From: Cryobacterium shii
Lineage (GTDB): Bacteria > Actinomycetota > Actinomycetes > Actinomycetales > Microbacteriaceae
Length of the DNA: 64,000 nucleotides
Direction: 5' to 3'
NCBI RefSeq assembly: GCF_004402595.1
Contig: NZ_SOFY01000084.1
Location: forward strand, 49,901-113,900
Shown here: piece after piece, positions 18,594 to 26,694 of the stretch
Layout: the number at the start of each line of letters is the position of its first letter
How positions within the stretch are numbered: position 1 is the stretch's first letter
Program-made: the position numbers and the translations under genes
Notes under the pieces: generated by a model
The model's input: the letters and a program-made list of their open reading frames with translations, nothing else
Database searches by the model: none
What the model was told of the DNA's origin: nothing

Positions 18594-19480
18594 CTTCCTG
18601 ATGCCCGCCCTCGGCGCGGACATGGATCACGGCAAGGTGGTCGAGTGGCTGGTCAAGCCCGGCGACTACGTGCACCGCGGAGACATGGTCGCCGTCGTGG
18701 ACACGGAGAAGGCGGACATCGACGTGGAGTCCTTCGATGAGGGGGTCGTCGCGGGCACCCGCGGCCCCGCGCGCCCCGTCCCCGCGGGTGATGACGCCGG
18801 CGGTCGCCGCGGAGCGGGCGGCCGGCCTGCGCCGCGCCGTCGGCGCACTGATGGCCCGCTCGAAGAAGTCCATCCCGCACTACTACCTGAGCACCACCCT
18901 GGACCTGCGGGCCGCGCTCGCGTGGATGGAACAGGTCAACGCGGGTCGGCCCGTCGCGGAACGCCTGGTCCCCGCCGCGCTGCTCCTGAAGGCCTGCGCG
19001 CTGGCCGCCCGCGCCGTGCCCGAAGTGAACGGCTTCTACACCGACGGCGCCTTCAGGCCGAGCGCCGCCGTTCACCTGGGCGTGGCCGTGTCCCTGCGCC
19101 AGGGCGGCCTGGTCGCCCCCGCGATCCATGACGCCGACACGCTCTCCCTCGACGTTCTGATGGCCCAGCTGCGGGACCTCGTCGGCCGCGCCCGTGCCGG
19201 GCGCCTGGCGCGTGCCGAGATGGCAGATCCGACCATCACGGTCACTAATCTCGGCGACCTCGGCGTCGAAAGCGTGTTCGGGGTCATCTACCCGCCGCAG
19301 GTCGCCCTGGTGGGCCTCGGCCGGGTGGTCGAACAGCCGTGGGCGCACAACGGATTGCTCGGCGTGAGGCCCGCGGTCACGGCCACCCTGTCCGCCGACC
19401 ACCGGGTCAGCGACGGGTTGCGCGGAAGCCGATTCCTGGCCCAGGTCGAAGAATTGCTGCAGGCACCGGAGGAGCTATGA
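18586..19480 (+). pseudogene. 2-oxoacid dehydrogenase E2 acyltransferase, internally deleted
   Basis: Starts with a lipoyl domain ([13 protein letters not shown]) whose lipoylated Lys is in [10 protein letters not shown]. The domain stops halfway (near FDEGVVAG, about 18755) and the frame shifts. A Pro/Ala linker and then the catalytic acyltransferase domain follow ([20 protein letters not shown] to SADHRVSDG with the active His). The second half of the lipoyl domain and the E1/E3-binding domain are missing, and total length is well under a normal E2. It overlaps the E1beta end and the ACP start. Confidence 0.78.
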
Positions 19481-19719
19481 ACGAACAGGATGCTCGCGCG
19501 GCCGTCTACGCCGCCATCGGCCAGGTCGCGCCGGATGTCGACACGGACGATCTGGATGAAAATGCTCGGCTGAGGCAGGATCTCGAACTCGACTCCCTCG
19601 ATTTCCTGCGGCTGATCGAGACCATCGCGCAGGCGACCGGCGTCGATACCCCCGCGCGGGACTACCCCCGGGTCGCGACCGTGAAAGGCCTGGTCGGCTA
19701 TGTCCAGGCCCACGGCTGA
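19477..19719 (+). CDS. acyl carrier protein-like protein
   Basis: 80 residues with the carrier-protein fold and the phosphopantetheine serine in LELDSLDFLRLIE. Acidic, as expected. Its ATG overlaps the E2 stop (ATGA), so it belongs to the decaying ligase/2-oxoacid dehydrogenase operon rather than to fatty-acid synthesis. A dedicated carrier beside an E2 suggests the original pathway moved acyl groups to a carrier protein (inference). The gene is intact though its neighbours are not. Confidence 0.8.
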   Translation: MNEQDARAAVYAAIGQVAPDVDTDDLDENARLRQDLELDSLDFLRLIETIAQATGVDTPARDYPRVATVKGLVGYVQAHG

Positions 19720-19840
19720 GCCGGACAAGCCGAATGCCGTTTCCGAGCATTATTCGGTTTCTCGAGGTCCGCGTCAAGTCCCTCGACGGGATGAGGCGTG
19801 GGCTGTGTACTGATGTTCCAGCCCGAACTGGAGGAGACTC

Positions 19841-20791
19841 ATGACGATCACCGCACGCCAGCCATCCATCGCCACTTACAACCGTGCCGCCACGGATGCG
19901 TTCGGTGATTACCTGAGGAAGATCGGCGCCGTGGCGCTCCTCACCGCCGAGGACGAGGTCGACCTCGCCCGGCGGATCGAAGTCGGCCTGTTCGCCGAGG
20001 AACGCACCGAGCGAGCCGAGCCGGGCGCGCTGGAACCCTCACTCCTGCGTGAACTCGCGTGGCTCGCCCACGACGGCCACCGTGCGAAGAACCGCTTCAT
20101 CGAGGCCAACCTTCGCCTGGTGGTCAGCATCGCCAAGCACTACTCCGGACGCGGCATGCCGATCATGGACCTCGTGCAGGACGGCAACATCGGCCTCGTC
20201 CGCGCCGTCGAGAAATACGACTTCATGACCGGCTTCAAGTTCTCCACCTACGCCACCTGGTGGATCCGCCAGGCCATCCACCGCGGCATGGCCGACAAAT
20301 CCCGCATGATCCGCATCCCCGTGCACACCGCGGAGAAGCTCAACAAGATCAAGCGCATCCGCCGAGACCTCACCAGCACCCTCGACCGCGAACCCACCAT
20401 GCAGGAGTTGTCCGACGCCTCGCAGATCCAGGTGGTCGACGTGATGAGGCTGCTCCGGTACGACAACGAGCCGATGTCGCTGCAGGCCCCCGTCGGCGAC
20501 GGCCTCGGCGACATCTCCGAACTGATCATCGACGATGACCTGCCCCAGCCGGAGGAGCACGCCGTGCTGACCATGCGGGCCACCGACATCGGCTTCTACC
20601 TGAACGCACTGCCCCCGCGCGAACGGTCGATCCTGACCGCCCGATTCGGGCTGACCGGCGGCGCACCGCAGACGCTCGACCAGATCGCGGTCGTGCAGGG
20701 CGTCACCCGGGAACGGGTGCGGCAGATCGAGAAGCGCGCCCTCGCCCTCCTCAAGGTGCCCTGCCTGGAGCAGTACCTGCGGGACTACTAG
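19841..20791 (+). CDS. sigma-70 group 2 RNA polymerase sigma factor
   Basis: 316 residues: region 1.2 (TDAFGDYLRKIG), region 2 (NRFIEANLRLVVSIAKHYSGRG, DLVQDGNIGL, FKFSTYATWWIRQAI), region 3 and region 4 with helix-turn-helix (LDQIAVVQGVTRERVRQIEKRAL). It lacks the long region 1.1 of the housekeeping factor, so it is an alternative, probably stationary-phase or stress factor (HrdB/SigB-like group 2). Monocistronic, followed by stress-type genes; the stop overlaps the convergent PLDc_N gene by 4 bases. Confidence 0.9.
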   Translation: MTITARQPSIATYNRAATDAFGDYLRKIGAVALLTAEDEVDLARRIEVGLFAEERTERAEPGALEPSLLRELAWLAHDGHRAKNRFIEANLRLVVSIAKHYSGRGMPIMDLVQDGNIGLVRAVEKYDFMTGFKFSTYATWWIRQAIHRGMADKSRMIRIPVHTAEKLNKIKRIRRDLTSTLDREPTMQELSDASQIQVVDVMRLLRYDNEPMSLQAPVGDGLGDISELIIDDDLPQPEEHAVLTMRATDIGFYLNALPPRERSILTARFGLTGGAPQTLDQIAVVQGVTRERVRQIEKRALALLKVPCLEQYLRDY

Positions 20792-21036
20792 CCCAGCCGG
20801 CCCCGAGTGCGGCGGCCCCCGGCGAAATACGCGAGGGGGCCGATGAAGTTCACCCCGATGACGAGGGCCCAGACCACCTTCGGCCCGTTCACAAGCGCCG
20901 CCGGCCGGGCGGCGAGGTCGCGCCACGCTGCGGCCGCGAGGGCGAACTGCACGGATGCGCCCACAATCGCCCCGACCCGTTGCCGCGGGCTCAGGTCACG
21001 CCAATGCCGCACCTTCTTCTTCTTCTTCTTCTGCAC
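20788..21036 (-). CDS. PLDc_N-type small membrane protein
   Basis: 82 residues: a Lys-run start, a basic DLSPRQR segment, and two membrane helices matching the PLDc_N domain (GPKVVWALVIGVNFIGPLAYF). These small proteins occur widely in actinobacteria; role unknown. The six-Lys run comes from a CTT/AAG triplet repeat (about 21012-21032), likely to vary in length. Convergent with the sigma factor gene. Confidence 0.72.
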   Translation of the reverse strand: MQKKKKKKVRHWRDLSPRQRVGAIVGASVQFALAAAAWRDLAARPAALVNGPKVVWALVIGVNFIGPLAYFAGGRRTRGRLG

Positions 21037-21125
21037 ACCCCCACGCTACTCCCCGACGCCAGCGGGGACCACGCCCGGCTTGCGCGCCGACTGGCCCGAG
21101 CGCGGGAAGCTGCGAAACTGTCACT

Positions 21126-22022
21126 ATGCCCTTCGCACCTCCTGTTCCCGCGTCCCTGCCGGCATCCGTTGAGGTCGGCCTCGGTTCGGGCGGCCTGCCG
21201 GTTGTGCGCGTGGCCGGCCGCCAGGGTTCGGCCGAGATCTACCTGCACGGGGCCCAGGTCACCGCGTGGACTCCGGCCGGCGGGCGGCCCGTTCTGTGGC
21301 TGAGCGCGACCAGCCGGTTCCTGCCGGACGCGGCCATCCGCGGCGGGGTTCCGATCTGCTTCCCCTGGTTCGGGGCGAAGGCGGGGGCTCCGTCCGCCGC
21401 CGCGCACGGGTTCGCCCGGCTGACGGAATGGGAATTCGTCGACGCGCAGGAAGCCGGCGACGACGTGGTGCTGACCTTCCGACTGGGCGATACCCCGGCC
21501 ACCCGCGCTTCCGCCTGGCCGCACCGGTTCGAGGCGCTCTACACGGTCACCGTCGGCACCCGCCTGGCCCTCGCCCTGCGGATCACCAACCTGGAACCGG
21601 AGGCCGTGACCTTCGAAGAGGCGCTGCACACCTACCTGCGGGTCGATGATGTGCGCGATGTGCGCGTGGCCGGTCTCGAGGGCGCTCCCTTCCTCGATCA
21701 GCTGGCGGGTCTCACCGAGGTCCCAGGGGCAAGCGAGCCCGTACGGTTCGAGGCGGAAACGGACCGGATCTACCTCGGCACTGACGCCGCCGCCACGGTG
21801 ATCGACCCGGCGGGCCACTCCGTCACCATCGAGAAGCGCGAGTCGCACAGCACCGTCGTGTGGAACCCCTGGGCTGCCAAGGCCCGGTCGATGTCCGACT
21901 TCGGCGACGAGGAGTGGACCGGGATGGTCTGTGTGGAGACCGCGAACATCCGCGGGGATCTGGTTCGGCTCGAACCCGGCCAGAGCCACACGATGACCGC
22001 CGTTCTGGCGGCCGTGGCCTGA
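21126..22022 (+). CDS. D-hexose-6-phosphate mutarotase (aldose 1-epimerase family)
   Basis: 298 residues of the YeaD-type mutarotase family: HGAQVTAWTPAG, LWLSATSRF, AIRGGVPICFPWFG, the catalytic-region HGFARLTEWEF, a YLRVDD segment and a C-terminal VWNPWAAKARSMSDFGDEEW. It interconverts the anomers of glucose-6-phosphate in the cytoplasm. ATG 21126 is used because upstream sequence in this frame is low-complexity and runs into the divergent gene's 5' end. Monocistronic. Confidence 0.88.
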   Translation: MPFAPPVPASLPASVEVGLGSGGLPVVRVAGRQGSAEIYLHGAQVTAWTPAGGRPVLWLSATSRFLPDAAIRGGVPICFPWFGAKAGAPSAAAHGFARLTEWEFVDAQEAGDDVVLTFRLGDTPATRASAWPHRFEALYTVTVGTRLALALRITNLEPEAVTFEEALHTYLRVDDVRDVRVAGLEGAPFLDQLAGLTEVPGASEPVRFEAETDRIYLGTDAAATVIDPAGHSVTIEKRESHSTVVWNPWAAKARSMSDFGDEEWTGMVCVETANIRGDLVRLEPGQSHTMTAVLAAVA

Positions 22023-22164
22023 TGCACCGATGCCCGTTCCGCCCCGCCCTAAAACTTTTATTCGCATCCGCGTGACGAAAGTCGCTCGCGGCACGTCCTA
22101 TCAGTGCACTGCCCGGTTGGCGTTCGCGTGAACCGGTATCACCTTCCCAGATCGGAGCTCCACC

Positions 22165-22668
22165 ATCGTTGACACCAGCGCATCCGCACAGAACCCGGTC
22201 ACCGGGCCAGGCGAAACCGTCATCACTGACGGCGTCGTCGCCAAGGTGGTCGGCATCGCGGCAAATCAGGTGCCCGGTGTGCACGCGCTCGGCGGTAGCG
22301 CCGCGCGCGCCCTCGGGGCGATCCGCGAAGCCTTCAGCGGCGCGGACCTCTCCCCCGGGGTGAGCGTCGACGTCGCCGACGGTCGGGTATCGGCGACGAT
22401 CTCCATCGTCGTCGAGTACCCGCACGAACTGCGGAAGGTCGCGGACGATGTTCGCGCCGCCGTCGCCACCGCGATCGAGACGATCGTCGGGATGCAGGTC
22501 GGCCCGGTCGATGTGACCGTCAAAGACGTGCACCTCGCCGCGGACGACAGCAGCGACGACAGCGACGCTGACGACAGCAATGCTGACGACAGCAATGATG
22601 ACGACAGCAATGCTGACGCTAGCAGCGCGGACGACACCCGCAGCGCCAATCACGATTCCACAGAATAG
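22165..22668 (+). CDS. Asp23/Gls24 family envelope stress protein, likely non-ATG start
   Basis: The conserved domain opens GETVITDGVVAKVVGIAANQ and includes VSVDVADGRVSATISIVVEY and VRAAVATAIETIVGMQV. It therefore must begin upstream of the first GTG (22246), which would delete its first strand. The frame has no ATG, GTG or TTG there, only ATC at 22165, seven bases after GGAG. Either ATC is used or the start codon has mutated. A strongly acidic Asp/Ser/Asn tail (last ~40 residues, short repeats) is unusual. Upstream of the GlsB gene, a common pairing. Confidence 0.72.
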   Translation: MVDTSASAQNPVTGPGETVITDGVVAKVVGIAANQVPGVHALGGSAARALGAIREAFSGADLSPGVSVDVADGRVSATISIVVEYPHELRKVADDVRAAVATAIETIVGMQVGPVDVTVKDVHLAADDSSDDSDADDSNADDSNDDDSNADASSADDTRSANHDSTE

Positions 22669-22683
22669 AAAAGGACAAGACAC

Positions 22684-22950
22684 ATGAGCTTCATCGGATT
22701 CCTCATTCTCGGCCTCATTGCCGGCGCAATCGCCAAGGCGATCCTCCCGGGCAACCAGGGCGGGGGCTGGATCATCACGTTGATCCTCGGCGTGGTCGGC
22801 GCCTTCCTGGGCGGTTTCCTCGGCTCGGCAATCTTCGGGGTCGACCTGGCCGGCTTCTTCTCGATCCAGACCTGGCTCCTCGCCATCGCCGGCTCAATCA
22901 TCGTGCTGCTGGTCTACGGTGCACTGGCCGGCCGTCGTCGCCGGGCCTGA
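22684..22950 (+). CDS. GlsB/YeaQ/YmgE family stress membrane protein
   Basis: 88 residues, Gly-rich, three membrane helices, with the family pattern FLILGLIAGAIAKAILPG and GVVGAFLGGFLGSAIFG. These transglycosylase-associated-type proteins are induced by general stress and accompany Gls24 proteins. It lies 15 bases after the Gls24-type gene and is followed by a strong terminator, so the two form one operon. Confidence 0.88.
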   Translation: MSFIGFLILGLIAGAIAKAILPGNQGGGWIITLILGVVGAFLGGFLGSAIFGVDLAGFFSIQTWLLAIAGSIIVLLVYGALAGRRRRA

Positions 22951-22962
22951 TCCCCAGCTTTA

Positions 22963-23012
22963 AAACACAGAACGGGCGCACCCTCCGCGGAGGGTGCGCC
23001 CGTTCTGTGTTT
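22963..23012. terminator. strong terminator after glsB
   Basis: A perfect 25-bp inverted repeat (22963-22987 with 22988-23012) with no spacer, so the real loop is formed by the central bases. It ends in a T-rich stretch and closes the Gls24/GlsB operon. Confidence 0.9.
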
Positions 23013-23121
23013 GTGCAGTCACCGCACCGGGCAATCACCGCACCGGCCAAACCGAATCCCCGATGATTCCGAACAGTTACCAAGCACGGCGGGACCGTGA
23101 CAACTACCGGAGGTCATTCTC

Positions 23122-23532
23122 ATGCGCACATCACCCAACCGACTCATCGCCACCGTCTTCGGCGCCGTCTACCTGCTGGTCGGACTGCTCGGCTTCGCCG
23201 TCACCGGCGGCGTCAGCTTCTTCGCCACCCAGGGCGGGCTGCTGCTCGGCATTTTCGCGGTCAACCCCCTGCACAACACCGCCCACCTCCTGATCGGCGC
23301 CGCCCTGCTGATCGCCGGCGTGTCCACCGTCTCCGCGGCCAAGGCCGTCAACACCACGGTCGGCGCCGTGTACCTGCTGCTGGGAATCGTCGGGTTCTTC
23401 ATCGCGAGCACCGCGCTGAACATCCTCGCCCTGAACACCGCCGACCACTTCCTGCATCTGGCCAGCGCCATCGTGCTGCTCGGCGCCGGGCTCGCCGCGG
23501 ACAAGACCGCTGCCCGCACGGTCACCGCGTAA
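23122..23532 (+). CDS. DUF4383 membrane protein
   Basis: 136 residues with four membrane helices and the DUF4383 pattern (NPLHNTAHLLIGAALL, then NTADHFLHLASAIVLL). The His pairs in the two repeat halves are conserved in the family. Function unknown; common in actinobacteria near stress genes. GGAGG precedes the ATG. Confidence 0.85.
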   Translation: MRTSPNRLIATVFGAVYLLVGLLGFAVTGGVSFFATQGGLLLGIFAVNPLHNTAHLLIGAALLIAGVSTVSAAKAVNTTVGAVYLLLGIVGFFIASTALNILALNTADHFLHLASAIVLLGAGLAADKTAARTVTA

Positions 23533-23585
23533 CCGGCAGCCGCGCCACGCCCACGCCCACCGACGCACCCACGGACAGGACTCCC

Positions 23586-24134
23586 ATGACTCCGATCAGC
23601 CTCCTCTGGACCGCCTTCGCCGCCCTGGGGGCGGGCACCATTCACCTGGCCGTGGGCGCGGGCGCTCCCCTGCCGCTCGCGATCCTCTTCGCCGGGGTCG
23701 GCGCCGCGGAGATCGGCTGGGGTGTGGCGACCCTCGTGCGGGGGCGCGTCCTCGTGGCCGACCTGGCCGTTGTCGGGGCGCTGATCCCGGTATTCGTCTG
23801 GGGAGCCACGGCGACCCTGCGCAGCGGCTTCGGCCTGCCCGCCGATGCGGCGGGCCTGCCGGTCTTCCCGATGGCCGTCGCCACCCTGTTCAGCGTGTTC
23901 GTGGCCCTCTCCCTCGCCGTCGCCCGGCGGCGGGCGGCGTCGGAGTCCGCGGCAACGGGCACACCTCAGGGCCGGCGCTTCCTGGCGGCGCTGGCGCTCG
24001 GAGGTCTTCTGGTCTCCGGTCTGACCACGCCGGCCTTGGCGGCAACGGATGCGGGCGCGCACGCGGTGCCGCACGGTTCCCACAGCGAAACGGCCCACCC
24101 CGTGCTGCCGGAATCACCGCATTCCCATCACTGA
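23586..24134 (+). CDS. multi-pass membrane protein with His-rich tail, unknown
   Basis: 182 residues, about five membrane helices, and an external C-terminal tail rich in His (HAVPHGSHSETAHPV ... SPHSHH) that could bind metal. No family recognised with confidence. ATG 23586 is chosen since upstream sequence in this frame is the DUF4383 gene read out of frame. It follows DUF4383 by about 50 bases and is probably co-transcribed. Confidence 0.65.
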   Translation: MTPISLLWTAFAALGAGTIHLAVGAGAPLPLAILFAGVGAAEIGWGVATLVRGRVLVADLAVVGALIPVFVWGATATLRSGFGLPADAAGLPVFPMAVATLFSVFVALSLAVARRRAASESAATGTPQGRRFLAALALGGLLVSGLTTPALAATDAGAHAVPHGSHSETAHPVLPESPHSHH

Positions 24135-24175
24135 TGGCCGCTGCTGATCGAAGCCGCAGCTGATCGAAGCGGGTG

Positions 24176-25552
24176 CTACTCCGCGGTGCCCGGCAAGGCG
24201 AGGCCTGGTGCGGGCGGGTTCGGCGCGGCCGGGCGCGGGCCGCGCATGAACCGCCGCACATTCTCGTCCACGATCATGTCGTTCGGGCGCAGGGGACGGG
24301 TGAGGTAGAGGCCGTCCAGGCTGGTCAACCGGCTGAGGGCCACGTAGGTCTGACCGGGGCTGAACACCCTCGCCCCGAGATCCACAACCGCTCGCTCATA
24401 GGTGGCGCCCTGCGACTTGTGAATGGTGACCGCCCAGGCCAGCCGCAACGGAAACTGCGTGAACTCGGCCACGACATCCTTGCGCAGCTTCTTGGTGGTC
24501 GGGTTGTAGGTGTACTTGAACTTCTCCCACACCGCCGGTTCGACCTCGTGCGTCTCGCCGTCGATATCGACGTAGACCGTCGATTCGACCCGGGTGACGG
24601 TGCCGATGCTGCCGTTCACCCAGCGCGGACCGCCGTCCTGCTGGGAGTCGTTGCGCAGGAACATGACCTGCGCGCCCACCTTCAGCTCGAGCACCTCATC
24701 GGCCGGGAACGTGCGGCCGCCGAAGTCGCCGGTGACGTCCGCCTTGGCGGTGCGCGCCCTGCCCGACAGTCGTTTGAGGGCGGAGGCGTTGATGCGGTTC
24801 ACCGCGTCGTTGCGGGTGGCCAGGGTGATCACGCCCTCGCTGGGCGGAGTGCGCGCCCCGGCGGCGTTGAGCGCGCCGCCGATCTCGGCCGTCACCTGCC
24901 CGTGGCGGACCGCGTTGAGCATGTGCTTGAAGTCGGCGTCCCGCTGGCGGTGCACCTCGGTGAGCTCGAAGATGCGCAGGTCGGCGGCCTGCCACACCTT
25001 CGCGTCGAAAAACCACATCGACCGATAGTTGTCGGCGAAGTAGGCGCGTTCGTCGGAGTCACCCGGCACCGGGGCCAGCTGGTACGGGTCGCCGAACAGC
25101 ACGATCTGCGCCCCGCCGAAGGTGTCGTTCGGGCGCTGCCGGGCCTGGCGGAGGCTGCGGTCGATCGCGTCCATCAGGTCGGCGTTGACCATGGACACCT
25201 CGTCGATGACCACGGTGTCGATCGTGTTGAGCAGTTTGCGCACCTGGTCGGACTGGTCGATCGCGTTGTCGGCGATCACGCCGATCGGCAGCCGGAACAG
25301 GGAGTGGATGGTCTGGCCGCCGACGTTCAGCGCCGCCACCCCGGTGGGCGCCGCGATCACGATCTGCTTGCTCGTGTGCCAGGACAGGTGGTTCAGCAGC
25401 GTCGATTTGCCGGTGCCGGCGCGGCCGGTCACGAACACGTTCTGGCGGGTGCCCTCGATGGCCTGGAACACTTCGGCCTGCTCGCGCGACAGCGGAATCT
25501 CAGACGGAATCTCGGACACGGTGGGCACTTTCGATGGGTTCGGACGGGACAT
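24176..25552 (-). CDS. PIF1-like ATP-dependent DNA helicase
   Basis: 458 residues, superfamily 1B helicase: Walker A GRAGTGKST (43-51), APTGVAALN (motif Ia), DEVSM (motif II), GDPYQLAPV (motif III), and near the C-terminus LAWAVTIHKSQG and YVALSRLTSLDGLYL (motifs V-VI). PIF1/RecD-type enzymes unwind DNA 5'-3'. The upstream extension to 25975 is rejected because it overlaps the divergent gene and lacks family similarity; ATG 25552 starts a natural N-terminus. Confidence 0.87.
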   Translation of the reverse strand: MSRPNPSKVPTVSEIPSEIPLSREQAEVFQAIEGTRQNVFVTGRAGTGKSTLLNHLSWHTSKQIVIAAPTGVAALNVGGQTIHSLFRLPIGVIADNAIDQSDQVRKLLNTIDTVVIDEVSMVNADLMDAIDRSLRQARQRPNDTFGGAQIVLFGDPYQLAPVPGDSDERAYFADNYRSMWFFDAKVWQAADLRIFELTEVHRQRDADFKHMLNAVRHGQVTAEIGGALNAAGARTPPSEGVITLATRNDAVNRINASALKRLSGRARTAKADVTGDFGGRTFPADEVLELKVGAQVMFLRNDSQQDGGPRWVNGSIGTVTRVESTVYVDIDGETHEVEPAVWEKFKYTYNPTTKKLRKDVVAEFTQFPLRLAWAVTIHKSQGATYERAVVDLGARVFSPGQTYVALSRLTSLDGLYLTRPLRPNDMIVDENVRRFMRGPRPAAPNPPAPGLALPGTAE

Positions 25553-25631
25553 CCCACTGTATCCGGCCCGGCTGTGGGAGGCGGCCGGGCGGGCGGGTCG
25601 GTGGAGAAGATGCGCGCCGTAGGATGAGGGA

Positions 25632-26675
25632 GTGAGCAACCGGGACGGCAGGCGCCGGCGAAACCAGCGGCGCGCCGTCGTGGCCGTGGTCCTCGTGTCC
25701 GCCCTGCTCGGCGCGGCCCTGGTCGCCACGATCGGTTCGCTCAACCGGGACTTGTACAGCGCGAGCGGATTCGTGCGGCAGTACCTCGATGCGCTCGCGC
25801 GGCAGGATGTCTCGAGCGCGCTGATGCTGCCCGGGGTCACGCCCACCGACGACCAGCTCGAGGCGGCGGATCTGCCGCAGGACCTCCCCCGGACGCTGCT
25901 GCGGCCCTCCGTGCTGGGCGAGCTCACCGACATCCGTCTCACCGGGGACAGCGAGACCGCGCAGGACCGGCACACGGTCGTCTACGGCTTCCGCCTCGAC
26001 GGCGAACCCGCGCAGATGACGTTCCAGGTGGCGCACACGGGCACGTTCTTCGGCGTCTTCGACAGCTGGCGGTTCGAGACCAGCCCCCTGGCCGTGCTGC
26101 AGGTGACCGTGCTGCACGAGGCGACGTTCTCCATCGACCAGCTCACCCTCGACGCGCGCGCCCACGCCGCGAAGGGCGCCCCCGCCGCATTCTCCAATCA
26201 GGCCGCCTACCTCGCCTTCGCGCCGGCGCGCTACACGATGGGCCACACGTCCGCCCTGCTTTCGTCGCCGCCGCAGACCGTGACCGTGACCGCATCCGGC
26301 ACCACGGACGTCACCATCGACGCCCAGCCCAACGAACAGTTCGTGACCCAGGTGCAGGACGAGCTGGACAGCTTCCTGAACGCCTGCACCACCCAGCAGG
26401 TGTTGCAGCCGTCGGGGTGCCCCTTCGGCATCGAAATCAACGACCGGGTCACCGAACCGCCGCTCTGGTCGATCGCCGAGTACCCGCAGGTCACCCTGAC
26501 GGGCGGCGACTCCACCTTCGAGATGCCCGAAACCCCGGGCCAGGCTCACATCGTGGTCGAGGTGCAGTCCCTGTTCGACGGCGAGGTCGAGACCCGCGAC
26601 GAGGATGTGCCCCTGTCGGTCGCGATCAGCGTGACGGTCAACCCGGACGGCTCGCTCGCGCTCCAGCTGCACTGA
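25632..26675 (+). CDS. membrane-anchored hypothetical protein
   Basis: 347 residues from GTG 25632 (GAGGGA upstream). A very basic N-terminus (RRRRNQRR), one membrane helix (about 15-37) and a large extracellular beta-rich region without catalytic motifs or repeats I recognise. The layout (NTF2-like start FVRQYLDALARQD, then VTASGTTDVTIDAQ) resembles conserved hypothetical proteins of related actinobacteria. Divergent from the helicase. No function can be given. Confidence 0.7.
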   Translation: MSNRDGRRRRNQRRAVVAVVLVSALLGAALVATIGSLNRDLYSASGFVRQYLDALARQDVSSALMLPGVTPTDDQLEAADLPQDLPRTLLRPSVLGELTDIRLTGDSETAQDRHTVVYGFRLDGEPAQMTFQVAHTGTFFGVFDSWRFETSPLAVLQVTVLHEATFSIDQLTLDARAHAAKGAPAAFSNQAAYLAFAPARYTMGHTSALLSSPPQTVTVTASGTTDVTIDAQPNEQFVTQVQDELDSFLNACTTQQVLQPSGCPFGIEINDRVTEPPLWSIAEYPQVTLTGGDSTFEMPETPGQAHIVVEVQSLFDGEVETRDEDVPLSVAISVTVNPDGSLALQLH

Positions 26676-26694
26676 CGTCGGTCGCGCCCTGCCG

